Assembly (NCBI GenBank): GCA_963965975.1
Contig: OZ014418.1
Span: 2,678,775 to 2,742,774, forward strand
Source: Xestospongia bergquistia
Taxonomy: Eukaryota > Porifera > Demospongiae > Haplosclerida > Petrosiidae
Direction of reading: 5' to 3'
Length of the DNA: 64,000 bases
Of the stretch, positions 51,370 through 63,767 are shown in pieces (positions within the stretch are counted from its first letter, which is position 1; each line of letters begins with the position of its first letter). The translations under genes were made by a program, and so were the position numbers. The notes under the pieces were generated by a model. That model saw nothing but the letters and a program-made list of their open reading frames with translations, had not been told where the DNA came from and did no database searches.

Positions 51370-51510
51370 TCACCAGATTATTTGTCATATTCGCCCGACA
51401 TATCCGGGCGGAAAAATCGCCGTGTCCTTTTTTTGACGCATCCGGGCGGGTTTCATGACGGACCGGTCAAAGGATTGTCCTTCATGTCCACCATAGTTTA
51501 AAGCTAGTTC
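51370..51510. promoter_or_regulatory. CpG-rich patch in AT-rich surroundings
   Basis: Contains CATATCCGGGCGGAAAAATC, GCATCCGGGCGGGTTTCATG, GACCGGTC and CCCGGTACCGGG, with repeated CCGGGCGG units. This is unlike the flanking DNA. It may be a promoter or the end of an unrecognised element. Confidence 0.35.
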
Positions 51511-52166
51511 CCGGTACCGGGATTGAAATTATGAAAATAAAAATATCAGCTAATCAAACTGTGTACACAAGAATCTCTTTTAGTGTAGGAAAAGTGTATG
51601 GCTGTTGCATGCAGAAGTTGATGTTGTGAAAGAGTGTTTGGAAGTTGTTTTTAATGTAGGAGACACCTTTGATATTTTCGACGTGATTATAAAGATAAAA
51701 GCTTATGAGTAGACTAAATTTGTTCAATTCTGGTATCATGATGCTCAAAACATTGAGGCTGTTTTTTTTATCATGGTGAGTTGATGATTGGTACATATTC
51801 CAAAAAATGTTTTAAATATTGCTTTTTCATTTAATGGTACTGCTACAAGAACAAGCTGTTATGTAATAAGATATATAAACATTTTAATTTTTTTTCATTT
51901 GTATTATAGTATTATAATAAGTTTATTGTCATTATTGGAAAAGAATATAATGATAGTCAGCTTGTAACAAAAAAATTCAAGAGTTTTACTAAAATGTTAA
52001 ACAAAAGTATAAGATCAAAAATAACAATAGTTATAAAATATCTATTGAATTAATCGTATACACATTTATTTCTTTAAATTATAAATAACATGATAACATT
52101 ATAACATTACACATATATCAGTACATGTTTTAAGTAAAATTATACTGGGATGTTTATCAATGTCAT

Positions 52167-55100
52167 TCATACTCTATTGACTATTGACAAAGTTAAAGGA
52201 TTTATAATAACAAATGATTTTCTTGGGAGATGATGAAATGATTTCAGTGTTATGCATGCCTTTTTGATTGACCTCCACTTCAGCACAAAGTTGAGAATAC
52301 CAAGTGGAATTAGTCCCATAAGAATATATGATATTGCACCCATGTAGGGGTTGTAGTATTGTTCAAACTCAGATCTGTTACATTTTCCAGGAACATATCC
52401 TAAAGACTCACATTTGAAATAATTTGTCAGTGCAGCAATAAATTTATCAGATTTAGCTGTTGCAATGGCAGTTTTTACTGGAATAAATACACCAGAGACT
52501 ATAAATAAACATATTACAACAAAGATTTTTTTCTCAGCTGTACTTAGCTGCCTTTTATTGTTGGTATACTTTGATTGGAAGATAGATTTCTAAAAAAATG
52601 ATAATATTTGTAATATTTTTTTAAAAAAACATGTTTACCTTATGAATAATCCAAAAGACAACAAACAGAAGGTATATTTCAATACCTCCAAGTACGTCAG
52701 TAATGACAACAACAGAATAGAACCACATAGGTCCATTGCTTATGCAATGACTTGGAGGAAAACGGTGTATATTATATTTATAATCTTCCACAGAAAGAGA
52801 TACTATAACAGCTGGTAATGGTATAACTAGACCTGTGAATTAATGATAATCATTTGAACAGGTTTGTATTATATATTTAGACATACCTAGGACTATCATC
52901 ACAAATAAAATGTATTTATTCCGTCCTGTTTTTTTCATTTGATTAGCATGAAAGGGAAAGGCAACTTTGTAAAAAAACGTAGTTATATAAAAGAAACACA
53001 ATAGAATCATTTTGATAAAAATATAATGAAAAACAGCTCCTATATGAAACAACTATAAAGTTTCTGATGTGAAATAGCATCATTAAACCTGATAGTGTAC
53101 AAAATGGTGTTGGATTATTGAGACTGTCAATAAGACTTGTTGAACTGCAAAGTAAATCACTTCTGTTGATGAAAGTGATGATGTCCAAGAGTGCTATGTA
53201 ATGAATTAAAAGCTTTTGTAGTTGCCATTATATAAGATTATAACATACCTACTACTGAATAATCACTTACTAAAAATATTAGCAAAATATATGGATATGA
53301 AAACCTAAAAAATATTTTAAAATAATTCATGTACATGTGATCAACTCACATTTTTTGGTAATGTTTGATTGATATTGCCACAATCAGTATACAAACTAAC
53401 AAACCAAAACTTGAAGCTATTAATTCTGAGTATATCAAAAGTTGACTACCATCATGAGTCCCTTGTTCAAATCTGTCACATCGAGGCAGACATGTATTGT
53501 TGATGTTAATAAAATCATCTCTACATGTTATATTTTGTAGAATAGAATTGAAGTATTTATTTATAAAATAATCATTTCCGGTATCTATAATGAATTAACA
53601 GATATTAAATAAAATTTACTGAAAAAAGAAAGTATGTATAATAAAATAATTTACGAAAGTGGCGACGAAAACTTACGACTTTCAGCTGGCACTCCACTCT
53701 GATTGGTCAAAATACATGACACATAAAGGAGGTTGGGGTGTTTAATTAATATTCATAACTTTCTCTTAAAATATACTATGTTGATCGAGAATTGCATGTT
53801 AGGTAAGTGACATGACAGATGTAGGTTTTAGTCCACTTTAACTTCCTATTACATTGTGTTAATTTTTTGTTTCATGGTCTAGATTTCGTTAAATATTGTT
53901 CTTTTCAAATTGAAGGTATCATTATGGATTTTTCTGTAGAGTACATTAAAGCATGTTAGGAGAGATTACTTACTCTTAGCAACACACTCAAGAGTTAGGG
54001 TGTATGGTCTAGGAAACCTTTTCTGAAATCCTTAAGTCATAAAGCTGAGTAAACAATCATGCATACTTGCATACATTGCAAAAACTAATGTGTTATTTTA
54101 ATTAAAATAATTTGTGCCTACAAGGTTGAGTTACTATGGAATCTAGAGTTCAAGAAAGTGACTTACTATATGATATGTTGGTATGGTACATTATAACAAT
54201 TAAAGCAACAAACTATATATTGCATAATTGATGTTCATATACATGATGTACAAGTTCATGTACATTTGGTTGCATACATCTCTACAATATACATTAAAAT
54301 GTATGTATGAATTCATAATAACAGCTCTGGTCCAACATCCCATCATCATTCTAACAATAATATGCATGAATAGTCAATTTCATAGTACATTAATTGTATT
54401 ATGTTAGTAATAAAACGTTTACATGATGTCTACTTTATATCATCAAATAATATACATACATGTAACTTGTGTATCCATATATTTGTTTAGTTAATCAATC
54501 AATTTTTACAGAGAGATTCCATAGTAATCCTCCCTTTGTAAATTACTTAACACACTGATGTTACAGTGTGCAGAATAGAGTGCTGGTTAAATAGCTGATA
54601 CTTGTAAGTTGACTGTCATTGTCAAATAACCACAGTCTATAATTTATATCATAATTTAAAGTATATACTCACGAGGTGATAGGTTTTGACAATTAGGCAA
54701 TCTATTTTCAAAGACATAATTAATATCCTGATTCCATAATGAAGCACATATACCAGTACTAATGTCAATACAGTCTTCTCTTGATGCTGTATATATGTCT
54801 CCATTAGGACAGTCATAAAGTGGGAAGTAATATTGACAGAGAAATGGGATAACAACTTTTCGGCATTCTTTGTAGTGCACTATATACAAACATAATAGAA
54901 ATTATGCATAATTATATTAATTTAGTATAACCTAATAATGAATCCAACTTGAGTAAATCACTTTCGTATTGTGCAAGAGTTTCCTCTGATTTATTACTGT
55001 ATATGACAATGTTTCCATCTTCTACTGTACACAAATGCCATCCAGTGAGAAAGTCCTTACATATTGTACCAATATATGAAATGTTATTACAGTCTGTAGG

Positions 55101-55569
55101 TGTTATGTTTATATTAAGTGTACTCCAAGTAATTGACAGATTAGCACAACTATTTTTTAAAGAGTTCTGTCCATCAATTATGTTGCCATTGCTAATGTTC
55201 AATGAAAATGTGTTGTTATAGGATGAATCCTACAAATCAAATAAACATTTCTAACAATAATATATTGTATAAAATTAAAAAAAATGAAATATACAAGTTA
55301 GTTACTTATACTTACAGGAGAGGCAACTGAAAAGTTAGTGTGATCCTAAAAGAATTTATGAGAAAATAACAAAAGAATATTATCAATTAACATGAGTGTA
55401 GCAAATTGTATTAATTTAGCAATTTAATAAAGGTAATACTTACGGAGATATAATAAAATACAATTGGTATGGAGAAGAGAGTCACTATGATACATAGAAC
55501 GATAACCAGAACAATGATCTCAATTACATTCACATGTAACTTTCTTTGAGTTTTAGAGCCACACTCCAT
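52167..55569 (-). CDS. Frizzled-like class F receptor, gene D
   Basis: Ten exons join in phase to 608 codons plus stop: 55569-55444, 55345-55316, 55229-54932, 54879-54673, 53584-53350, 53304-53249, 53193-53089, 53039-52887, 52832-52639, 52589-52167. The first exon (MECGSKTQRK, then IIVLVIVLCIIVTLFSIP) is closely related to gene A. A 30-nt exon (DHTNFSVASP), an Asn-rich linker, the Cys-rich domain (CRKVVIPFLCQYYFPLYDC, SREDCIDISTGIC, LPNC) and seven helices follow. Its CRD-core, helix and loop exons have the same lengths as in A and C. The C-terminal tail differs from A (ITLKSFHHLPRK) and lacks KTxxxW. Upstream, on the opposite strand, lies a dead relative of gene B, so the D/dead-B pair copies the A/B layout. 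Confidence 0.86.
54131..54527. repeat. Element with TTACTATGGAATCT ends, fold-back family 1
   Basis: TTACTATGGAATCT at 54131 is inverted at 54514-54527 (AGATTCCATAGTAA). The left part continues into the same AGAGTTCA..GTGACTTACTATA..TGTTGG series seen in the fold-back repeats at 4186, 13531 and 16949. It lies in the long intron of gene D. Confidence 0.5.
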
Positions 55570-55918
55570 GTTTCAATTGTGACGTTTTAAGCCGTGAATG
55601 ATATCTTATCAACATCAATCAACTTAGGTAGGAACGGTCGCTTTCTAAAACTAACCAAGCGTGATAGCCCCTCCTCTTTTTGATAAACAAGGAGGAGGAT
55701 CCAGAGAAGCTTTGGGGCAGTACGATAGTGGTTATAAGTCGTAGTCATAAATGTCAAGTTAAGTTATATCAACTTATATACGAACTGAATGAAGATTCTT
55801 GCAATTGAATTTGAATAAGACTATCTTTAAACGGCTGAATTGTCTTTTATTTCTTTGCAACTGCTTATAACAAATATCTGATATTTCAAGTTCTCCTATT
55901 TGCTATTAAATATTTAGG

Positions 55919-56610
55919 AAGATATGATGACAATCCATCAATATCTTCTGAGGAGTGTTCAGTTGTATTTGTTATTTCATCATTGCCTGTACTAATAGAT
56001 CAATACAAAGCACTATATAGAAATGTTATTGTTTCTGTATTTTTGGGAACAAAGTCTGATATCTCCCCTAATATTGCTGAAAAGTGTTGTTATTATCCTT
56101 GTAGAATGAAGTTTAATGTCTTTTGTAATGATAAAGTTAATATATTACTTATGTGATGATGTTAATTTATGGTTACTTAGTGGAAGGTACTGGTGGAATA
56201 ATATGGTCAGTTAAAAGAAACACAAGACTATAACAGAGTTATAGAATCTAAGAAACATAATACTTTTAAATGTGTGTGTTCATTTGTATATTTTATTATT
56301 CTATTCATCCATTGTATTTGTAATAAGAGTTTGAGTGTTATACCTTCATTTTCTACAATTTAAAAAAACAACAATGAAATGTTAGTTGTATTCCTCTTGT
56401 ATTCCTCGTGTTCAATCATATTAATAACTTCTTGTAGACCTACAATAATATCAGATATGTAGTTTATATGTAGTTTGAGACTGAGGTAATAATGAAAGGG
56501 AGTTAATTAACATGAAATCTTCCAAATGAAGATATAAAAGTGGTCTATATATGATGATGATTCTTTAGCTAGCTTAATTTGACAAAATCCTGAGTTTCAT
56601 TAACTTGGAA
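55919..56610. repeat. Long dispersed repeat, copy 2
   Basis: Similar along its length to 677-1345, same orientation. The right end passes directly into the gypsy reverse-transcriptase relic at 56575-56940, which shows that the repeat derives at least in part from a retroelement. Confidence 0.7.
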
Positions 56611-56940
56611 ATTAGTTTGGCATTTCCTAACTGAGCTAACAACTGTTCAATTGAGGGAATAATATGTCTCTCTTTAACTACTTCCTCATTTAAATTAGAG
56701 AGATCAATCCAAATACATTACTTTTTTTTTGAGTTAGGAACAACCATTTGTAAACACTACTATATAATGTCATGTTGGTTCATTAAATTTACAAATAACT
56801 CCTATTATCTCCGATCAAGTAATTTCTTCCTTCACTTTATTTAACAAGGGAAGTAGTACTCTTTGTGTTGTTTCAAATGGATTCACACTTTCCATTAGCT
56901 TAATATAATCTTTTAATTGTGCCAAAATCATTTAAAATTC
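56575..56940 (-). pseudogene. Ty3/gypsy reverse-transcriptase relic
   Basis: On the minus strand, with stops and small shifts, one reads RVLLPLLNKVKEEI, MVVPNSKKK, DLSNLNEEVVKERHIIPSI and EQLLAQLGNAKLISKL. These are the successive landmarks of a gypsy reverse transcriptase before its YxDD site. It is unlike the young element at 28 kb and belongs to another, older lineage. Confidence 0.7.
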
Positions 56941-57164
56941 AATGGTGAGGTTTTATAATTTGCTCACTACAACTATTAGTAACAGAGTCTACAATGTCAC
57001 TAACTACAGAATTTCATTTGCTGGATGTCCACAAATGAAACGGACGGATTAAATTGTGGACAACATAGAGCTCTTAATTATTTGATTTCTCAATCTTTGT
57101 ATCTTAGGTACGAGTAAATTTACATTTGATATTCAACTGATGTGAACTAGGACCTCATTGGTCA

Positions 57165-58045
57165 TTGGTTAGTTATGTCAACTTTACCACTTTACAATGA
57201 TATTCATGACAAAATAGTACAATATATAATTTGTAATTGGATATATTGGTCAGTTGATTACAAATGAAAACATTGTATTCATATCACAATTAAATTTACT
57301 TTTATCACCTCATAGACTACAAATAACAATATTGTGTTGAGAAGTAACAGTTCTAACAATACAAACAATACATCAACTTGTACTGTTGCCTGGAGTAAAC
57401 TGAACACAATATCACCATGTTGTTTTAACTACTATGTATATATATGTTGGTACAATATGTAGGACTTTCTCACAAAATAGGATTTCTGTACTGTTAGAGA
57501 TGGACAAGTTTATGTAAATCAATCTGAACAAACTCAGCTTCAAAATGAAAAGAACTTGATCATGATCAATTCATTTTTAAGTTACTGATATCTGTGCTAA
57601 TAGTGCATGCAACTATTCACAACTACAATGCATACATTTGGGAAAACTAATCTTTAAGAATTGAAAGAAATAGCTAATCTTTTATTTTAAGTCTGTGTTT
57701 GGATTTAGATAAACAAAAATATGTAATCAAGTTAGCTAATGTGAACACATTAACATCACAACATCATTGTTAGACAAGTAAAGGTCACATGTTATATGAG
57801 AAGCATCAGAGTTCACTTTTCAAAATATTATCTACATTATTAAATAGTTGTGTTTCATTGACATTCTTTCATCTTTAGTATAGCAAAAACATTGCCAAGA
57901 AATAGCACTTCCATTTCTCTGTTTATATTTTTCCATTTTATGACTGTCCTAGTAGAGACATATATACAGAATAAAAAGAAGACTGTATTGACATTAGTAC
58001 TTGTATATGTGGTTTACAATGGAATCTGGCTATTAATTATGTCTT
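57165..58045 (+). pseudogene. Frizzled-like receptor pseudogene, gene B relative
   Basis: Intron and exon sequence matching gene B: 57165-57315 corresponds to the end of its first intron, 57316-57590 to the linker exon and 57879-58040 to the Cys-rich exon. A G is missing in the ATATGTAGG.ACTTTC segment, a TGG codon has become TAG near 57479, and the Cys-rich exon has a TAA near 57971. No first exon or membrane exons were found. It stands head to head with gene D as B does with A. Confidence 0.85.
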
Positions 58046-58482
58046 ATTAGTGGACAGCTTACCACAATCAATATAAATTGTTACTTAAGACTTGTATTCA
58101 TTCAAGGACCAACATTTTTTGAAAGTGACAAAAGTTTCAGTGAAGTTGGTATTGACTTAAAAATTTAAAAGAAAAGCTTGAACTGCTGTGTCATGTTTTG
58201 TGTGTTGCTGAAAGATTGATCATTGTACACCTGTTTTCAGTAACTAATCCTTCAAAATAAATTCTTGAGCCTGCTTCTGTCCTATGACTACATGATTGAT
58301 TTATTTCATCTATTATTTCTATATTGTTTAATATTATATTAATATTAATATAATATATTATGATATATGTATTTACATGTACATAGATATATAATTCTCT
58401 ACAGGTACATAGTGTGCCCTCTCTTAATGTAGACATAATTAATTTATTTTGATCGCATATTTCTGGGTGGGACAAAAAAATT

Positions 58483-58484
<2 letters not shown>

Positions 58485-58557
<73 letters not shown>
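58485..58557. repeat. (AC)n microsatellite
   Basis: An unbroken run of about 36 AC units. Confidence 0.97.
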
Positions 58558-58559
<2 letters not shown>

Positions 58560-60152
58560 AATATGATATAAAAGATTGTATGAAGATGAAGGTGATATGT
58601 TTCCTCCTTCATGCAGAAGTGAAAATTAGTTCTAATTAATGAAAACATAAGAGGCTATAAATGACATATATTACAAAATTCTAGAATTGAACAGATCTGT
58701 AGATTATACATTTACTTCATTGATACCATGAACTGTATGTAGGGCATGCTATATGCAAGTAAAGTAGTTGTCATATCAAAATATATCTTCTGAACCTACA
58801 TGCACACACAAACATACACTAAAAATCACAATGTTAACCATAAATATGAAGATTAAGTATGTTATAGATGCATGAAAAGTAACTCTATATTTAGAATATA
58901 TATTTAGATACATTACAATAATTAGTTACAATAATCACTATTACTCCAGCCTATGACCATGGTCTATATATCATATACCATAATCAAATTTTTGCTAGTT
59001 TTTGTGATGGTAATAGTGAAAATGTAATAGACTCTAACGTGCCTGTTTTCAAACTTGTGCAGACAGACAGGGGAGAGTTGGGCCATTAGAATATTTTAAC
59101 TCCATCGCAGGTAGTTAAGGCCAGACTGTTGTTTCCAATCTAAATTTAGCTGTCACCACTGTGCAATTAAGAGTGTGGCATGGGGTGGACTTGTATGTCA
59201 TGCTCAAAAATTGTCAAGAACATTACCAACAAATGGTCTGTCAGACACCTAATCACCTTATACAAACGCATATATACACAAACACAATACACATTATACA
59301 TACCAATATGTGAATTGGTAATAATCTATTTTTTGATATACTTTTTAGGAGGATACCTACTTTTTATGCGATTCTTCTCTAAGAATATGTAATTAGTTCA
59401 TATAATTCAATATTTTATTGTATATAATATAAATTTGTAGTAAAATATTATTTGAACTTTAAGGTTTATCTGATTTTCAATGAATAATAGTTCCATTGGT
59501 ATTTCATTGGATCCTAGGATTTTAATATAATTCACTTTATGTTCATTAATATATTATAATTAGTATTTATATTTACTTTTTATTTCCAAGAACTATCAAT
59601 ATTTTCTTTTTATCTGGTTGTCTCTTCACTTATTTGTCACACCTCTGCCTCCTCTATACCAGGAATGGAGCCAAGTACATTGGTACTTGTACTTAAGTAC
59701 TATAAGTACAACTATGAAAGCACTCGTACTTATACTTAAGTCCTTCCTTCATTTTTGTGCACTTTTTGTACTTGTACTCAAGTATTGAGATATATACTTG
59801 CAAGTACATAAATATTTGTATTAGTATAATTATTTGTATTATAAGTATTTTAAAGTACTTTTAAGTCCTTTTAATCTTATTCATCAAAGTCTACAAAGTT
59901 AACCCTATACCCAAGTTTGTGTTGAGAGTAGTTTGGAACCATCTTCAAAGAAGAGCAAAACCTTATTTATCTTCATGCCTGAGACTGAGCCTGAAACCAT
60001 ACCTATGGTATGGAAAAATAAAGGTGCTAACAAGCTTTTATGGTACGCCCCAGAAGCTGAAATTCGATAGAAAGGAAGCAGATTCTCAACCTGATGTAGA
60101 CCCAGAGGAGGCTGAGTCAGAATAGAAACTGTTTAGAAGAATCATTTCTAAA
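58560..60152. other. Intergenic with a degenerate AAGTAC-rich repeat
   Basis: No gene is recognised. At 59670-59880 many overlapping TACTTGTACTTAAGTAC-type words occur in both orientations, as in sub-terminal regions of hAT elements. An open stretch at 59919-60125 has no recognisable product. Confidence 0.4.
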
Positions 60153-60575
60153 CAGAAATACATCACCGTTGCTCCTAGCATCTTGTCCAGCATTTTTCAA
60201 TTCTAAAATAATATAATAATAATTAATGTTAACTTGTGGTTTACTTTCTGGTCTCCAAAGGTAGCTTGTGTACAATCAAACTGTTTTTTTAGAATTGAAA
60301 GTAATGGGATACTGCTTCACTCAATCATTAAAGGCTTTGGTTTATCACTTCATGGAAAATGGATGTTTGTATATTTGGCTTCATGGCGTGAGAATGTTTA
60401 AAATTTGTTTAAAATTTAAAATTATTCAACCTCTGGATAGTCTTCAATTCCCTTTGGTTGGGAAATGAAACAATCTATTTTGAAAGATATGTTTAGAGGA
60501 GTAGCATATTTACATGCTGGACAACTCATTCATCAAGATAAAAAAAGGTCAGTCTTTTAACTTACTGTCAGTAAC
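60153..60575 (+). pseudogene. Protein kinase pseudogene, copy 2, 5' part
   Basis: Nearly the same sequence as 48965-49375, with GYCFTQSLKALVYHFMENG and RGVAYLHAGQLIHQD. The right side is interrupted by the hAT-like element at 60605-63767, beyond which the kinase sequence resumes. Confidence 0.65.
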
Positions 60576-60604
60576 AAATTTACCTGTTGTAGCAACATAC
60601 TTAA

Positions 60605-63600
60605 CAAGGGCTGATCCAGTGGGGGTGGTAAGGGTGGATTTCCACCCCCCTTTTCTCATGAATTACTTAATATAAATAATTTTAATAAAGCCAATAATTA
60701 ATCAATTGAAAAGAACTGAATCACAAGTCATTTTTCTAGGGTTTCTTAATTTAAATTGTTCACAAAATTTTTCTTTACTTATTTCATAATTAAATCCTTG
60801 CATCCCTATTACACCTAAATTGCCAAGTCTGTCAGAAGTCATTGTTGTTCACAACCATGTGTGAATCTGTCTTAAACACGAAAATGATCTTTCTACTTCT
60901 GTACTACCTATTGGAAGAACTGCCAGGATACATAAAAGCTCTCTGACATTTGGGTAAAAAATGGAATCAGCATCTAATTTAAGTAAACTTGTTACTGATC
61001 TTGGTTCTTTGATACTTTCACAGTGTACTTTCCATCATCTAAGTTCACTTTCAAAGTTATCTGGTGATGGCATCAGATGGGTCCATTTTAAAGCTTGAAG
61101 ATCAGCTGTGTCACTAATATCACTTTCATCCTTTTTAGTGATGATTTCAGGAATTAAGGAGCAAAGCTCATAATGTGCCCGTTTTTTTGGTGCAAACCTA
61201 CACTCTAACTCAGAAACAATTGAGTCAAGGAAGGGAATTGTAACTGTTACTTTCCAGTAATCCTTTGGAGACGTAACATCAGGATTTGATCTCATTGTTT
61301 GTCTTCCCTTCAGTATACGTGGCATGTCCTCATTACTCCCTATGTCATCTGCCAGCTTGAGAGCTTTAGAATAAACAGAATTGTGCTGAGTAGATACATC
61401 TTCCCTCATTCTCTTGTAGGCCTCTTTTACTTCATCAACCTTTTTAAAGCCAAAGTAAACTTCCTGTAGTCTTCCTTGAAAGCATTCAGCAATTGGATGA
61501 ATTGGTTCCAAAAGTTTTTTGCAATCAAGAAGACGACTATGTACTCAAATTTACAGAAAGTGTGTCGAAGTCCATTTGCATAACTGCGAGATTCAGAATC
61601 CCAGTTCCAATGATTACCTTCTGGATATAACTGTTCCTCATCACTTGGATGGCATATCTCATTCCAAGTTTGAACAAGATATGGATACAATTCAAAAATA
61701 GCTGTAAAAGTGGTACGTTTGTTGTTCAATCCATCTGTTTTTGCATAGGCCATTTATTTTAACTTTCTTTGCATGATTAGGACAAAAACATTTGATTACC
61801 ATTCAAGAAATCGTTGGCGCTTTGGGGGATTTTCAAAGAACAAAAATGCTTGATGGCAGCTGTCTATCATATTTCTAATAAATGAAATTTTCGAGTAGTT
61901 GCATGTTACAAGGTTTAAGCTATATAATACACATCCTTGGTAAATCGCATCAGGAGCAAATTTCTGAATATGGGCTTGTACACCTGGTCTTGAAGAATTC
62001 ATAGAGGCTGTAGTGTCATATGCTTGCCCACGACATTTTGTTACATCGATTTCATGACATTCAAGTACCTTTAGGATACCCTCAGCTATCTTTTCCCCTG
62101 TGATTCTTTCTAAGAAGTGAAAATCCAAGAGGACCTCATGTTTCTTGGCAACAAATTCAGTGTTAGTCCTAACTTCCAGAAAGCGTAAGCAAACTGATAA
62201 GATCTCTTTACCATGAGAAGTTACTTCATCTGCTATCACTGAAAAGTGAGGACAAATCATCAAGCAATCTCGATAAAATTGACGAATTTGTGTGGCAGCT
62301 ATTTCTAGGATCTCATTTTGGATTGGTTTGCTAATATACTTTGCATTTTTTGGACCAGAAACTAGATGCGCCTGCAAAGTGCTGTTTGTTTTGGCAAGCA
62401 GTCTTAAAATAGCTATGGAATTACCTTCCTTGAAACATGGAGGCTTGGAGAAATCTATCTTGTCTTGTTTATGTCCTTGCAGGCCATAAAACTGCTTCTA
62501 CTAAGACAGTAAAATTTCAGAATTGAACAAAAAATTTTTCTGATTAGTATCTGTGAGTCTACTGTCAATTCTGATTTCTGGATTGGAATAGCTAGCTTTG
62601 AAGGTGTACGGTCTCTGAACTGCACGCAAGTGATAAACATTTTTGCAGTGTCTAGCAAGAATCTCGGGGGGATTTGTTGTAATTGACAAAAGGGGTGTTA
62701 ACAAAACTCTTGAGCTGTGCCTTCTCACTATCTGTTAAGAAAATTATGCACGGTAAGCACCAACCCCATTTCTCCACACATCCACCATAGAAAAGCCATG
62801 TGTGCTGTTCCAACCATTTCCTTTGAAAGGATATCTTTTGCTCTTGACTATCCCTTTTATAAGGAAAATATCTGTAATCCAAGCTTGAGGTTTGATTGTG
62901 TGGAATTTTTTCATTCGGTGATGCAGTAAGAAGTTTGTACTTTTCAGACTCTGTTAGCACTCTGGTTTTTTGAATTGCTACCTCTATTAGGTTTAATGGA
63001 TGATTGTGGCAAGGTGGAACAATTACACTGCTTGAATTTTCCTCACATGAGTTGGAACATTGTGTCATTCCTGATCCTGATGCAGTAATGACATCATTAT
63101 CACCCGTGATCATAGGTGTACCAAGATCATCCTCACTGGTATCTTGTTGGGGAATTTGGGATGTACTGTCTCCTGTATTCCTATGTTGCTGGGGACTCGG
63201 AGGTATACTGGTACCAATACTGATATCTTCATCTTGTAAACTGTCATGTGGAAACTCTTGTGACAGCTAGTTACTGGTACTAGATAAGTCATTATTAATA
63301 GTAGACTGAGATGAGTGCAACTCTGAATCATGGGCCTGTGAAGATGATTGACTATAATAATCAATTCGTAACTATTATTATTACACCTTGTACTGATGTT
63401 GAGCTTGACTGGTAAATAAAGACCTGATGTCTTTAGCACCATTGCTGCTTTTCTTTTTCCACTTTCCCATGACACAATGACATTAACTGAGGACACTTAG
63501 TCACAGCTGCACAAACACATGTAGTAACCTGAAGTATACTGAAGTCTTAGGCTCCAACAATCAAACAGTCATGCATGCAGTTAAAATTTCACAAGTCATT

Positions 63601-63767
63601 GTCAACTCAAGTGTACATACATGATCATGTTTGAAGTTAACAGTAAACCTGACTGCTGCAGTCAGTGCATGATCAAAAGTGTAGTGCTACATGTAATTTT
63701 TTCTCATAGAGTTTCATAGTTTTACTTTAATTCCACCCCCCTTTGGGAATTTCTGGATCAGCCACTG
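60605..63767 (-). mobile_element. hAT-like DNA transposon inserted in the kinase copy
   Basis: The ends CAAGGGCTGATCCAG (60605-60619) and, inverted, CAGTGGCTGATCCAG (63767-63753) form 15-bp terminal repeats with two mismatches, of hAT type. Inside both ends lie GGGGTGG / CCACCCCCC runs. The interior encodes a ZMYM1/DUF4371-like hAT transposase on the minus strand. The kinase sequence continues on both sides. The expected 8-bp target duplication is not clean (ATACTTAA against TACTATTA). Confidence 0.8.
60780..63496 (-). pseudogene. hAT transposase (ZMYM1-like), nearly intact but broken
   Basis: The reading order on the minus strand is an acidic Ser/Thr-rich head (63480-63110), then LLTASPNEKIPHNQTS and LEQHTWLFYGGCVEKWGWCL (TTF-type finger). 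Next come SGPKNAKYISKPIQNEIL, the catalytic-core segments VIADEVTSHGKEILS and RGQAYDTTASMN, and ELYPYLVQTWNEIC. The final dimerisation region at 60840-61010 contains STEVERSFSCLR. The frame is lost at several places between 63260 and 61430, and a stop follows HTWL near 60868 where the family has Arg. It is therefore a young but inactivated copy. It would have cut and reinserted elements bearing these terminal repeats. Confidence 0.75.

Larger units (their letters stand above)
49560..52160. other. Intergenic region between kinase relic and gene D
   Basis: Apart from the uncertain exons at 50440-51275 and the CpG-rich patch at 51370-51510, I see only AT-rich sequence and short open frames without recognisable products. 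Confidence 0.4.

Noticed and set aside
51554-51796. 80-codon minus-strand frame
   Set aside because: No recognisable domain, no neighbouring exons in phase.
58439-58648. Frame with a long Cys-Val run
   Set aside because: Translation of the AC microsatellite.
59919-60125. 68-codon plus-strand frame before the second kinase copy
   Set aside because: Sits next to a degenerate AAGTAC repeat; a faint transposase-like look in another frame was too weak to annotate.
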